From NCBI RefSeq assembly GCF_024397795.1, contig NZ_CP072983.1, forward strand, positions 868,001-932,000: a stretch of DNA of 64,000 bases. The letters are read 5' to 3'. Source of the stretch: Lactobacillus intestinalis (lineage in GTDB: Bacteria; Bacillota; Bacilli; Lactobacillales; Lactobacillaceae). The position numbers and the translations under genes are program-made. Under the pieces are notes generated by a model. It was not told the origin of the DNA and ran no database searches. It worked only from the letters and a program-made list of their open reading frames with translations. Below, in pieces: positions 47,279-56,977 of this stretch (its first letter is position 1; the number at the start of each line of letters is the position of its first letter).

Positions 47279-48955
47279 ATGAAATCAGATATTCAAATTG
47301 CACAAGAAACAAAAGAGTTACCTATTACCGAAATTGCTAGTCACGTTGGTCTAAACCAAGACGATCTTGAACTATATGGCTACGATAAGGCAAAGATTAA
47401 CTGGAAAGCTATCAAGAAAGCACGTCAAAATAAACATTTAGGCAAATTGATCCTTGTTACTTCAATTTCTCCAACTCCAGCTGGAGAAGGAAAGTCCACC
47501 ATTACTATTGGGTTAGGCGATGCGATTAATAATCAATTGCATAAGAAAACAATGATTGCTTTGCGCGAACCTTCAATGGGACCCGTTTTTGGATTAAAAG
47601 GTGGTGCCACTGGTGGAGGAATGGCCCAAATCATTCCTATGGAAGATATTAACTTACATTTTACTGGTGACATGCATGCTTTAACTGCAGCAATCGATAC
47701 TTTAGCTGCGTTGGTAGACAACTACATTTATCAAGACAATGAATTGAATCTTGATCCTGACCGTATTCTGCTTAAACGCGGAATCGATGTGAACGATCGT
47801 GCTTTAAGAAAGATTACTGTAGGTGAGGGATCTAAATTTAATGGGATTGAACACAACTCCAGCTTTGCTATTACTGTTGCTAATGAGTTAATGGCTATCT
47901 TGTGCTTGGCAACTGATATTGATGACTTAAAGGCTAGAATTGGTGATATACTAGTCGGATATACTAAAGAGGATAAACCTGTTTATGTAAAAGAACTTGG
48001 ATTTGAAGGCGCAATTGCAGCACTTTTGTCAACTGCTTTAAAACCTAATCTTGTTCAAACTCTTGAACATACTCCAGCCCTGGTTCATGGAGGACCTTTT
48101 GCTAATATTGCTCATGGTGCCAATTCTGTGATGGCTACTAACTTGGCACTTCATTTAAGTGACTATACTTTAACTGAAGCTGGCTTTGGTAGTGATTTAG
48201 GTGGTCAAAAGTTTATGGATTTTGTTTCTAAGCACCTTGATAAAACTCCAGATGCAAGTGTAGTAGTTGCAACTGTACGAGCTCTTAAGTATCAATCACT
48301 TAAGTCAACTGATGATTTAGATGAAGAAAATCTTGATGCTTTACGTGATGGTTTTAAGAACCTGGAACGTCATATGAATAACATGCGCTCCTACAATGTG
48401 CCAGTAATTGTTTTAATCAATCGATTCACTACAGACACTGACGCTGAACTTGATTTACTTAAACAATTAGTTGAAGCACAAGATATTCAAGCAGAAATTG
48501 TTAACTATCATGATGCTGGTTCAAAGGGTGGCATTGAAGCTGCTCAAGCTGTAGTTGACCTTGCGGATTCTGGGAAAGCGCATCTAACTTCCACTTACAA
48601 TGAAGATGATGATGTAAAAACTAAGATTGAAAAAGTGGCTCGTCATATTTATCACGCATCAAACGTTGAATATAGCGAAAAGGCAGAAAAGCAAATCAAA
48701 GAACTAGAAACTTTAAGAAAAGACAAGCTTCCAGTAATTATTGCTAAAACTCAATACTCCTTCAGTGATGATAAAAAGCAACTTGGCGCACCAACTGACT
48801 TTACCCTTCATGTAAAAGGAATCAATCTTAAAAATGGTGCTCACTTTATTGTAGTTACTACAGGACATGTACTTGATATGCCTGGTTTACCTAAGCATCC
48901 CGCTGCACTTGATATTGATGTTGATAATGATGGAAAGATAAGTGGTTTATTCTAA
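47279..48955 (+). CDS. fhs: formate--tetrahydrofolate ligase
   Basis: This 558-residue enzyme makes 10-formyl-THF from formate, ATP and THF for purine and fMet-tRNA synthesis. The P-loop-like [10 protein letters not shown] is at 65-74. [19 protein letters not shown] and [11 protein letters not shown] are family blocks. It is the first gene of the unit continuing to carB, since lspA starts 3 bases after its stop. Confidence 0.97.
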   Translation: MKSDIQIAQETKELPITEIASHVGLNQDDLELYGYDKAKINWKAIKKARQNKHLGKLILVTSISPTPAGEGKSTITIGLGDAINNQLHKKTMIALREPSMGPVFGLKGGATGGGMAQIIPMEDINLHFTGDMHALTAAIDTLAALVDNYIYQDNELNLDPDRILLKRGIDVNDRALRKITVGEGSKFNGIEHNSSFAITVANELMAILCLATDIDDLKARIGDILVGYTKEDKPVYVKELGFEGAIAALLSTALKPNLVQTLEHTPALVHGGPFANIAHGANSVMATNLALHLSDYTLTEAGFGSDLGGQKFMDFVSKHLDKTPDASVVVATVRALKYQSLKSTDDLDEENLDALRDGFKNLERHMNNMRSYNVPVIVLINRFTTDTDAELDLLKQLVEAQDIQAEIVNYHDAGSKGGIEAAQAVVDLADSGKAHLTSTYNEDDDVKTKIEKVARHIYHASNVEYSEKAEKQIKELETLRKDKLPVIIAKTQYSFSDDKKQLGAPTDFTLHVKGINLKNGAHFIVVTTGHVLDMPGLPKHPAALDIDVDNDGKISGLF

Positions 48956-48958
48956 TAT

Positions 48959-49426
48959 ATGCAATTTTTATATTTAATAATTTCCCTATGTGTTGTGATT
49001 GCAGATCAGGGTTTAAAAACATATATCGTTAATAATTATGCAATTGGTGAAACTCACCAAGTTATTCCAGGAATTCTTTCATTTAACTATCTTCAAAATA
49101 ATGGTGCTGCTTGGAATATCTTACCAGGACAAATGTGGCTTTTTTATGTGATTAGCATTGTTGCAATTGGTGTTTGCGCATATTTTTTGTTTAATAAAAA
49201 GTATAAAAATCCTTTGTTTGATACTGGCCTAGCACTTGTATTAGGTGGGATTGTAGGTAACTTTATTGATCGTTTGCATCTAAAGTATGTAGTTGATATG
49301 TTACAGCTAGACTTTGTAAACTTTAATATCTTTAATATTGCTGATTCTGCAATCACAGTTGGTGTTATTTTGATTTTTATTTACTTATTATTTTTCGATG
49401 ACAAGGAAGAAAACCATGGCAAATAG
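48959..49426 (+). CDS. lspA: lipoprotein signal peptidase
   Basis: This 155-residue polytopic aspartyl protease cleaves prolipoproteins. Four transmembrane segments are expected. The catalytic pair is Asp104 (NFIDRL) and Asp129 (FNIADSAIT). The N-terminal VIADQGLK block matches LspA. It overlaps the pseudouridine synthase gene by 11 bases, a conserved lspA-rluD-type arrangement. Confidence 0.96.
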   Translation: MQFLYLIISLCVVIADQGLKTYIVNNYAIGETHQVIPGILSFNYLQNNGAAWNILPGQMWLFYVISIVAIGVCAYFLFNKKYKNPLFDTGLALVLGGIVGNFIDRLHLKYVVDMLQLDFVNFNIFNIADSAITVGVILIFIYLLFFDDKEENHGK

Positions 49427-50333
49427 TTATGATTTAAGAGTACACGATGAAAAAGGGCGCCTGGATAAATATATCTCTGATAAAATTCCAGATTTATCGC
49501 GTACGAGAGTAAAAGAATTAGTTAAAGATGGAAATATTTTGGTCAATTCTAAAAAAGAAAAGGTTTCTTATAAAGTACAAGAAAATGATCAAATTTTTGT
49601 AAGTGTACCTGCAGTTAAGCCTCTTAATATTAAACCAGAAGATATCCCTTTAGATATCATATATGAAGACGCGGATGTAATTGTGGTCAATAAACCTCAA
49701 GGGATGGTTGTGCATCCCTCAGCGGGCCACCCCGATCACACTTTAGTTAATGCACTTTTATATCATACCCGCAACTTAGCCGATAGTCCGGAAGGATTTC
49801 GGCCAGGAATTGTCCATCGAATTGATAAGGATACCTCCGGTCTTTTGATGATTGCCAAAAATGCGAAGGCTAGAGAATCCTTAGAAGATCAACTAGCTCA
49901 TAAAACTAATAAAAGACAATACTTGGCTATTGTTCACGGTAACTTTGGTGAGGATGACGGATTAGTTGATGCTCCTATTGGACGTAATCCTCATGATCGT
50001 AAGAAGATGGCTGTTGTTGAAAATGGGAAGAATGCAATTACTCATTTTAAAGTTTTAGAACAATTTAAAGGCTATAGTTTAATTATGTGCCAATTGGAAA
50101 CTGGTCGGACACATCAAATCCGTGTTCATATGGCTTATATTGGCCATCCAGTTGCTGGAGATCCTTTATATGGTCCCAGAAAAACTTTAAAAGGAAAGGG
50201 TCAGTTTTTACATGCAAAAGTATTAGGATTTGAGCAGCCAACTACGCATGAATGGTTGGAATTTCAAGTAAATCCTCCTCATATTTTTGAAGAAAGACTT
50301 TCTGAATTAAGAAAAAAACAAGTGACAAAATGA
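49416..50333 (+). CDS. RluA/RluD-family 23S rRNA pseudouridine synthase
   Basis: The protein has 305 residues. An N-terminal S4 RNA-binding domain (about 13-75) is followed by a pseudouridine synthase. HRIDKDTSGLLMIAKN contains the catalytic Asp (in HRxDxxTSG), and GRTHQIRVHMAYIGHPVAGDPLYG is the conserved block. ATG 49416 is chosen, with AAGGAAG just upstream. The earlier ATG at 49398 is weaker. It is co-translated with carA through a 4-base ATGA overlap. Confidence 0.94.
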   Translation: MANSYDLRVHDEKGRLDKYISDKIPDLSRTRVKELVKDGNILVNSKKEKVSYKVQENDQIFVSVPAVKPLNIKPEDIPLDIIYEDADVIVVNKPQGMVVHPSAGHPDHTLVNALLYHTRNLADSPEGFRPGIVHRIDKDTSGLLMIAKNAKARESLEDQLAHKTNKRQYLAIVHGNFGEDDGLVDAPIGRNPHDRKKMAVVENGKNAITHFKVLEQFKGYSLIMCQLETGRTHQIRVHMAYIGHPVAGDPLYGPRKTLKGKGQFLHAKVLGFEQPTTHEWLEFQVNPPHIFEERLSELRKKQVTK

Positions 50334-51385
50334 AACGATATTTAATACTTGAAGATGGAAGTTCCTTCGCTGGAGAAGGAATAGGTTCAACAATTATTTC
50401 TACAGGTGAACTCGCGATTCAAACTGCTAATTATGGATATCAGGAGGCTTTAACTGATCCCACGAATGCAGGTAAAATTTTAGTTTTTACCACCCCTATG
50501 ATTGGAAATACAGGTATTAATGCCATTGATTATGAAAGCATTGATCCCCCTGTCAAAGGGATTATTGCCAATGATGTAGCTCAAAAAGTTTCAAATAGTG
50601 AAAATTTTCAGGATTTAGCTTCTTTTTTAAAAGAAAAGAATATTCCTGGAATTTTTAATGTAGATACACGGGCCTTGGTTCATCGCCTATCAGAAGAAAA
50701 GACTATCAAAGCCTCAATTATGGATACTGATGATGAACATGCCTTTGATCAAATTAAAGCTCTAGTTCTACCAAAGAACAAGTCAATGAATGTTTCTACT
50801 AAAAATGCCTATGCTGCTCCTAATGTAGGCAAAACAGTCGCTGTAATTGATCTTGGATTAAAACATTCCATGTTACGAGAACTTTCATTAAGACAAGTTA
50901 ATGTTACTGTATTGCCATACAATGCAACTTCGACTGATATTGAAAACTTGCGACCAGATGGCATTATTATTTCTAATGGCCCTGGAAAACCTGGCGAATT
51001 ATCTTCTGTATTAACTCCAATTTTGGATTACTTTTACGGTAATTTACCTATCTTGGGAATTGGATTAGGCTTTTTAATTCTCAGTGATTATCTAGATTTT
51101 GAATTAGTAGACTTACCTGAAGAATTTGATGGGGTAAATTATCCTGTAATTGAACAAAATTCTGATGCCATTTGGCAAACTTCCATGGATATTGATAAAT
51201 TAGTGCTCCCTGATAATATACAAATGAATATGAATCAAGAATATTTCGATTTACACAGTGATCTGCTTGCTGGATATTGTAATGACAGTAAAAAGATTAT
51301 CGCGACAGCTTTTAATCCTGAAGGGGCACCAGGTAGTCTAGACGCTGTGGGAATATTTGATCAATTTTTACACATGATGGAGTAA
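50330..51385 (+). CDS. carA: carbamoyl-phosphate synthase small subunit-like protein, catalytic residues lost
   Basis: This 351-residue protein is co-linear with CarA along its length: the N-terminal domain (about 1-150) is followed by a class I GATase fold. In CarA the catalytic CLGHQ loop carries the nucleophile Cys. Here it reads GIGLGFL, so Gly245 takes the Cys place (GGA at 51062-51064) and Phe248-Leu249 replace His-Gln. The catalytic His in the HPE motif is Asn329; Glu331 remains. Active glutaminase chemistry is therefore not expected. The frame is intact, with a normal RBS context and a carB partner 5 bases later. Confidence 0.88.
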   Translation: MKRYLILEDGSSFAGEGIGSTIISTGELAIQTANYGYQEALTDPTNAGKILVFTTPMIGNTGINAIDYESIDPPVKGIIANDVAQKVSNSENFQDLASFLKEKNIPGIFNVDTRALVHRLSEEKTIKASIMDTDDEHAFDQIKALVLPKNKSMNVSTKNAYAAPNVGKTVAVIDLGLKHSMLRELSLRQVNVTVLPYNATSTDIENLRPDGIIISNGPGKPGELSSVLTPILDYFYGNLPILGIGLGFLILSDYLDFELVDLPEEFDGVNYPVIEQNSDAIWQTSMDIDKLVLPDNIQMNMNQEYFDLHSDLLAGYCNDSKKIIATAFNPEGAPGSLDAVGIFDQFLHMME

Positions 51386-51390
51386 TTTAA

Positions 51391-54300
51391 ATGCCTTTAG
51401 AAAACGATTTGGATAAAATATTGATAATTGGCTCGGGTCCCACTTTGATTGGTAGTGTAGCAGAAATGGATTTGTTAGCAACTGATGCCATTGATGCTTT
51501 AACTGAAGAGGGGATCCAAGTTGTAATTGTTAATCCTAATCCAGCAACCATTTCTACAGATAAACGTCCTAATGTAACTGTTTATCTTGAACCAATGACT
51601 TTAGATTTTTTTAAAAGAATCTTACGAATGGAAGAGCCGGATGCGATTATGACAGCTTATGGTTCTACTACCGGTTTAAAAGTAGCTCATAAATTACTGC
51701 AAGATGGCATTCTTCAACAGATGGGAATCAAATTACTAACGCTGAACTCGAAAACTTTGCAGATGGGCAATCAACAAAAAAGAACTGATTTCTTGCAAAA
51801 AATTGGCGTTGAAGTTAACCGCTCCTGGCAACTTAATACGGCTATTCATGATTTAAGTAATAATACTCTCAACATTAAAGACGTCTCTTTTCCGGTAATG
51901 GTAACTAAATATCATAAATATGTTCACAATGAGCATTTAGGATTTCCAACTCCTGAAGAGTTGATAGCTTATTTTAAAGCAGAAAATCAAAGTGAAAACT
52001 TTTCTTGGAAGCATTATCGTTTAATTGAAGATCTTTCATCTTGGGAAGAAGTAATTGTAAATATTATTCGAGATAGTGAAGGTAATCTAGTTTTTATTAA
52101 TTTTGCAGATTCGCTTGAACCTGTTGCAACTAACTCGGGGGACTCTTCCGTAGTAATGCCGAGTTTGACTTTAAACAATGATCAAATTCAAGAATTAAGG
52201 CAAACGGTTAAGAAAATTGCTGAAAATTTAAATGCGGTAGGAATTCTTAGTATTCATTTTGCGGTGCGTCATCGTGATACGCAAATCCAAACTAAGGTCC
52301 TCTCTATAACTCCACGGTTAACTCGAAGTGCGGTTTGGGCTCAACGCTCAGAACTTTACAGTGTAGGATACATTGTGGCTAAAGTTGCGATTGGTTTCCA
52401 TTTAAATGAAATCATTGATCCAACCTCTGGATTAAATGCAGCCATTGAACCAATTTTAGATACCGTTACAGTTAAAGTGCCATATTGGTCTTTAACAGAA
52501 TCAGGTTATAATCACTATCGTTTAGGTAAAAGAATGCAAGCTAGTGGAGAAGCTATTGGAATAGGACGAAATTTTGAAACAGCTTTTTTAAAAGGACTTG
52601 CTTCAACTATCGATGTTGATCTTTCTTTATCTGTCTTTAAAAAAGAAGTAGCTAAAGAAAATGATGAAATTAAAGATGATCTGCGTCATCCTGATGAGCT
52701 ACACCTAATTCGACTTCTAGCAGCTATTTATAAAGGCTTATCATACGCAGATTTACAGAATGTCGTTTTTTTGCATCCCGTTTATTATCAAAAACTACAA
52801 CATATCATCAGTTTAGTGCAAGAGCTAGAAGAGAAGTCTCTTACCGACAGCAAGCTTCTTCTAGAGGTTAAAAAGCGCGGCTTTTCAAATACATTGATTT
52901 CTGAAATTACGCATAGTTCTTTAGCTAAAGTTGAAGAAAGATTGATTGATTTAAATATTAAACCGAGCTTTTTAGAAATTGATGGAAGTGCAGGAGTCTA
53001 TCCTCCAAATGTACACGCGTATTACAGTGCTTATGATGTACAAGATGAGGTTAAGGATCTTAAGGACGACAAAAAAGTTTTAATCATTGGTATTTTACCT
53101 CTCCAAGTTTCAGTAACTAGTGAGTTCGATTATATGTTAGCTCATTCAATCAAAACTTTACATAATAATGGATATACCACTGTGCTTTTGTCAAATAATG
53201 ATGAATCAATCGCTGCTCGCTATCGAGATGTAGATCGAGTTTACTTTGATCCCATTACTATAGAAAACATCCTCACAATTGCTAAAAAGGAAAATATCAA
53301 GGACGTTCTTTTACAATTTTCGGGTAAAAAGGTAAGTGCCTTTAGTCAAAAGTTAATTGATAATGGATTACATATTTTAGGGAGAGAAGCCCTTAATCCT
53401 CGAGAAAAAATTAATAAGCTGCTTTCAGATAATTATCTTGATGTTAAAAGAGTACCATCCTTAACAACGACTGATTTAAGTGAAGTTGATAATTTTATCA
53501 AATTATATGGTTTCCCAATCCTTATTGGAGGGATGAGTAAAGAAATCAAACAAAAATCTGCAGTCGTTTATGATCAGCCAGCTTTAATTAAATATTTGAA
53601 TGAAAATAAACTGGATCAGATCTCAGTATCGCGATTTATTGAAGGCAACAAATATGAAGTAACAGCAATCTCTGATGGTCAATCCGTAACTATTCCAGGT
53701 ATTATTGAACATCTAGAACAAACAGGCTCTCATGCATCCGATTCAATTGCTGTCTTTAAACCTCAGAACCTGTCACCTAAAAGTCAACAGAAATTGGTTT
53801 CATACTCTATCAAGCTGATTAAAAAGCTATACATGCGTGGTATTTTTAATTTGCATTATCTCAAAGTAGGTAAACAGCTTTATTTATTGCAAATTAAGCC
53901 ATATGCAGGCCATAATGTCGCATTTCTGTCTAAGTCTTTAGGACAAGATATTACAGCTTGCGCTACTGAAGTATTAATTGGCAAGAAGTTATCAGAATTA
54001 GGCTATGAAGAAAATCTATGGCCTGTAAATGATTTTATCCATGTGAAAATGCCAGTATTTTCTTATATTAACTACAACAGTGACAATACATTTGACTCTA
54101 AAATGAAATCATCTGGTTCAGTTATGGGCCGCGATACTCATCTAGCTAAAGCTTTATATAAAGGATATGAAGCAAGCGACTTGCATATTCCAAGCTATGG
54201 AACCATCTTTATTTCAGTTAGAGATGAAGATAAAGAAAAGATCACCAGCTTAGCGAGAAGATTCGACAGGTTAGGTTTTAAATTAATCGCTACAGAAGGT

Positions 54301-54570
54301 ACTGCAAATATGTTTGCGGAAGCTGGAATTACGACCGGTGTAGTTGACAAGGTTCGAACTGATCCACGGAATCTTTTAGAAAAAATTCGGTTGCATAAAA
54401 TTGTGATGGTAGTAAATATTACCAATTTATCTGATGCGGCCAGTGGGGATGCAAATTTGATTCGTGATCAAGCTTTGTATACCCATATTCCAGTGTTTTC
54501 GAGTATTGAAACCACTGAATTAATTTTAGACGTATTGGAATCATTAGCTTTAACCACTCAACCAATATAA
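51391..54570 (+). CDS. carB: carbamoyl-phosphate synthase large subunit-like protein, both ATP-grasp sites degenerate
   Basis: This 1059-residue protein keeps the order of CarB: two ATP-grasp halves and a C-terminal MGS-like allosteric domain (about 930-1059, with TEGTA). In CarB each half has Gln, Glu and Asn metal ligands. Here the first half has His289, Ser305 and Thr307, and the second His822, Gln834 and Lys836. The glycine-rich loop near 171-185 and the RPSYVLGGR loop near 711-720 are also replaced. ATP use is doubtful. No stop or frameshift occurs in 1059 codons. Confidence 0.88.
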   Translation: MPLENDLDKILIIGSGPTLIGSVAEMDLLATDAIDALTEEGIQVVIVNPNPATISTDKRPNVTVYLEPMTLDFFKRILRMEEPDAIMTAYGSTTGLKVAHKLLQDGILQQMGIKLLTLNSKTLQMGNQQKRTDFLQKIGVEVNRSWQLNTAIHDLSNNTLNIKDVSFPVMVTKYHKYVHNEHLGFPTPEELIAYFKAENQSENFSWKHYRLIEDLSSWEEVIVNIIRDSEGNLVFINFADSLEPVATNSGDSSVVMPSLTLNNDQIQELRQTVKKIAENLNAVGILSIHFAVRHRDTQIQTKVLSITPRLTRSAVWAQRSELYSVGYIVAKVAIGFHLNEIIDPTSGLNAAIEPILDTVTVKVPYWSLTESGYNHYRLGKRMQASGEAIGIGRNFETAFLKGLASTIDVDLSLSVFKKEVAKENDEIKDDLRHPDELHLIRLLAAIYKGLSYADLQNVVFLHPVYYQKLQHIISLVQELEEKSLTDSKLLLEVKKRGFSNTLISEITHSSLAKVEERLIDLNIKPSFLEIDGSAGVYPPNVHAYYSAYDVQDEVKDLKDDKKVLIIGILPLQVSVTSEFDYMLAHSIKTLHNNGYTTVLLSNNDESIAARYRDVDRVYFDPITIENILTIAKKENIKDVLLQFSGKKVSAFSQKLIDNGLHILGREALNPREKINKLLSDNYLDVKRVPSLTTTDLSEVDNFIKLYGFPILIGGMSKEIKQKSAVVYDQPALIKYLNENKLDQISVSRFIEGNKYEVTAISDGQSVTIPGIIEHLEQTGSHASDSIAVFKPQNLSPKSQQKLVSYSIKLIKKLYMRGIFNLHYLKVGKQLYLLQIKPYAGHNVAFLSKSLGQDITACATEVLIGKKLSELGYEENLWPVNDFIHVKMPVFSYINYNSDNTFDSKMKSSGSVMGRDTHLAKALYKGYEASDLHIPSYGTIFISVRDEDKEKITSLARRFDRLGFKLIATEGTANMFAEAGITTGVVDKVRTDPRNLLEKIRLHKIVMVVNITNLSDAASGDANLIRDQALYTHIPVFSSIETTELILDVLESLALTTQPI

Positions 54571-54574
54571 AAAT

Positions 54575-54598
54575 AAAAGCACTCAATGAGTGCTTTTT
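54575..54598. terminator. bidirectional terminator between carB and rqcH
   Basis: AAAAGCACTC / GAGTGCTTTT stem (54575-54584, 54588-54597) around a 3-base loop, with flanking A- and T-runs. Confidence 0.85.
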
Positions 54599-54600
54599 TC

Positions 54601-56289
54601 TTAGTCTATTTTTTTAGATAAAACATCTTTTTCTTCTGGAGTTACCTCAATTGAATTTTGACCAGTATAAATTACAAAACCTGGCTTAGCTCCATTAGGC
54701 TTTTTAACTCTTTTATCTTGAACATAGTCTACTGGAACATGAGCTGAAAGCTTACCTTTTGAAAAGTAAGCTGCAATTTCGGCTGCTTCTTGGATATCCT
54801 GATCAGTGGGGTTACTGTCCATCAAGATTACGTGAGAGCCAGGCATGTTTTTAACGTGGAACCAATAGTCGTTCTTATTAGCCTTTTTCAAGGTTAACCA
54901 ATCATTTTGATAATTATTCTTGCCAACCAAAACAGTTTTACCAGAAGAAAGCTTGAACTTATTCAAGTTTTTCTCGGTAATTTTCTTTCTGCGTTTATTC
55001 TTTTTTTGCTTTCTAATATAACCTTGGTTAATCAATTCATCGTTGATTTGCTCAATATCTTCGGGATCTGCATTATCAATTGCAGTTTGAATAGAATCAA
55101 AATATCTTAAGTTAGTTTCGGCAATTTTAATTTGTTCATTAACGTGCTTGATTGAATCACGCATTTTCTTATACTTAGTAAAGTACTTTTGTGCATTTCG
55201 AGCCGGAGAGAGCGCAGGGTTAAGTTTAATCTCGATTGGATTATTATTGTCATAATAATTAGGCAAAGAGATACTTTCCATCCCAGCTTTTACTTGGGTT
55301 AAATGAGCATTTAAAATTTCACCACGAATTCGGTATCCTTCAGAATTTTCAGCTAAATTAAGCTGCTTCTTAAGCTTAATAATCTTTTTTGAAAGCTTCT
55401 TTTGTTCATTTTTAACGACACGTTCTACCTGACTAGCACGTTGTTTTACCCAATCACGCGTAGCTTGATATTCATAAAATTCATCTAAAGCATGATTTAA
55501 ATCTGGATCTGAACTTTCTTTAGTTAATTCTAAATGGTAGGGAAGGTAGCAAAAGATTTTTCGTTTATTCCGATCAGTTTTCAATACATAACCACGCGGA
55601 TTGTCGAACTGATTAAAGAACGTCTTAAAGGAAGAATAGGAATAATCATCTTCTAGATATCCCAGTAATTCCATCCGATCATCACGATCTAAACCATCAA
55701 TCTTACGAACAAAGTCTGCGGGCTCACTAGTGGCCTGTATTTGTTTAAATTCGGGTTCAGTCATTTCTAAACCATTAATACCTGGCTTTAGAGGAGGGAG
55801 TTCATATTTTGCTTTAGGAAGTAAGATACGAGCTCGATTTTCATCAGGATTAATTCGCTTTAGTAAATCAATAATATGACCTGTTTTCTGATCGTACAAA
55901 ATCACATTACTATGTCTGCCCATTAGTTCCACTGAAAGAACTAATTGAACTTGATCTCCAAGCTCATTTCGATTGCTAAAATGGAAGTTTATAATTCGAT
56001 TGACGCCGACTTGATCAATTGACTGTAAAACAGACCCCTCTAGATACTTTCTCAAAACCATCACGAAAGTGGGTGCGGTATCTGGATTAGAGATAGATTG
56101 TTTGGTTAGGTATATTCTAGGATATTGAGCATTAGCAGAAATAAGTAACTGATAGTTTTTACGCTCTTTTCTAAATACTAAAACTAAATCTTGATTAAAT
56201 GGTTGATAAATTTTAGATAAACGCCCCGTTAACAGAGTAGGAGCTAACTCTTTTAATAGACTATGGATAAATAAACCATCAAAAGCCAT
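54601..56289 (-). CDS. rqcH: NFACT-R family ribosome quality control factor RqcH (FbpA)
   Basis: This 562-residue protein binds the stalled 50S-peptidyl-tRNA and recruits Ala-tRNA to add C-terminal alanine tails. The NFACT-N domain starts MAFDGLFIHSLLKEL and has GRLSKIYQP and GRHSNVIL. A coiled-coil middle (about 280-430) is followed by the NFACT-R domain, with GKNNYQNDWLTLKKANKNDYWFH-type residues and PGSHVIL. The ATG 56289 is chosen, with GAGGTGAT upstream. The earlier GTG lacks support. It was historically described as fibronectin-binding protein. Confidence 0.94.
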   Translation of the reverse strand: MAFDGLFIHSLLKELAPTLLTGRLSKIYQPFNQDLVLVFRKERKNYQLLISANAQYPRIYLTKQSISNPDTAPTFVMVLRKYLEGSVLQSIDQVGVNRIINFHFSNRNELGDQVQLVLSVELMGRHSNVILYDQKTGHIIDLLKRINPDENRARILLPKAKYELPPLKPGINGLEMTEPEFKQIQATSEPADFVRKIDGLDRDDRMELLGYLEDDYSYSSFKTFFNQFDNPRGYVLKTDRNKRKIFCYLPYHLELTKESSDPDLNHALDEFYEYQATRDWVKQRASQVERVVKNEQKKLSKKIIKLKKQLNLAENSEGYRIRGEILNAHLTQVKAGMESISLPNYYDNNNPIEIKLNPALSPARNAQKYFTKYKKMRDSIKHVNEQIKIAETNLRYFDSIQTAIDNADPEDIEQINDELINQGYIRKQKKNKRRKKITEKNLNKFKLSSGKTVLVGKNNYQNDWLTLKKANKNDYWFHVKNMPGSHVILMDSNPTDQDIQEAAEIAAYFSKGKLSAHVPVDYVQDKRVKKPNGAKPGFVIYTGQNSIEVTPEEKDVLSKKID

Positions 56290-56460
56290 ATATATCACCT
56301 CAAAACATGTTTTATTATACCAGTTAATTTAATTATTTGAAATTTAGATAGTTAATCTGAATTTTTACATAAACATATATCCACTTTTACATATTTAAGA
56401 ATCATGTTATAAAATATAAAAAGATGGGATTAATAATACGGTTATCAAAGTTAATATTTA

Positions 56461-56469
56461 TGATAGAAT
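56461..56469 (+). promoter_or_regulatory. possible extended -10 promoter of the MarR-type regulator
   Basis: TG A TAGAAT (-10 at 56464-56469), about 32 bases before the ATG. Confidence 0.4.
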
Positions 56470-56500
56470 AACCTTATATTTTACTTTGGAGAAGAATGCA

Positions 56501-56902
56501 ATGGATATATTGTCCTTTAATATAATTTCTGACTTTATTAAAAAAGAGATTAATGAGCAGTGTGGTCTAAACCTTTCTCAAACTCGTTTATTGTTGTTCT
56601 TTGATGGCAATCAAAATCAACCTTTGACTATGGGAAATTTAGCTCAGAGCTTAAATATCTCTTTATCTACCTTAAGTCGACAATTACAACAAGATAAAAC
56701 CAAAAAGCTAATAAATATTACTAAATCTGACAATGATTCAAGTAAAAAAGTGAATTTAAATAATATTGGCATTGAAAAAATGACAACTTTAAAATTAACA
56801 CTCAAACAAATCGAGAATCAACTATTTAATAGTTTTGCACCTAATGATTCAATGTTTTTTATTAAGCAATTGACCATTTTGGCCAGAAAAGCTATGTTTT
56901 AG
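56501..56902 (+). CDS. MarR family transcriptional regulator
   Basis: The 133-residue protein has a winged helix-turn-helix: LNLSQTRLLLFF, then TMGNLAQSLNISLSTLSRQLQQ (recognition helix) and a Lys-rich wing. Flanking helices should form the dimer interface. ATG 56501 is chosen, with GGAGAAG upstream; the TTG at 56486 sits inside that RBS. Its target is unknown. It stands alone before degV and could regulate itself. Confidence 0.82.
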   Translation: MDILSFNIISDFIKKEINEQCGLNLSQTRLLLFFDGNQNQPLTMGNLAQSLNISLSTLSRQLQQDKTKKLINITKSDNDSSKKVNLNNIGIEKMTTLKLTLKQIENQLFNSFAPNDSMFFIKQLTILARKAMF

Positions 56903-56930
56903 TCTTTTAGTCGAATCTAGTAATATTTTA

Positions 56931-56939
56931 TGCTATAAT
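56931..56939 (+). promoter_or_regulatory. extended -10 promoter of degV
   Basis: TG C TATAAT with TATAAT at 56934-56939, a perfect extended -10. It is followed by GAAAGGG and the degV ATG at 56978. Confidence 0.6.
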
Positions 56940-56977
56940 TTTTCTATACAATCAGAAAATATGAAAGGGTTAATAAC

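Noticed and set aside
50330..54570. carA-carB as ordinary active carbamoyl-phosphate synthase
   Set aside because: The catalytic Cys and His of CarA and the metal ligands of CarB are replaced at aligned positions, so an ordinary call would mislead.
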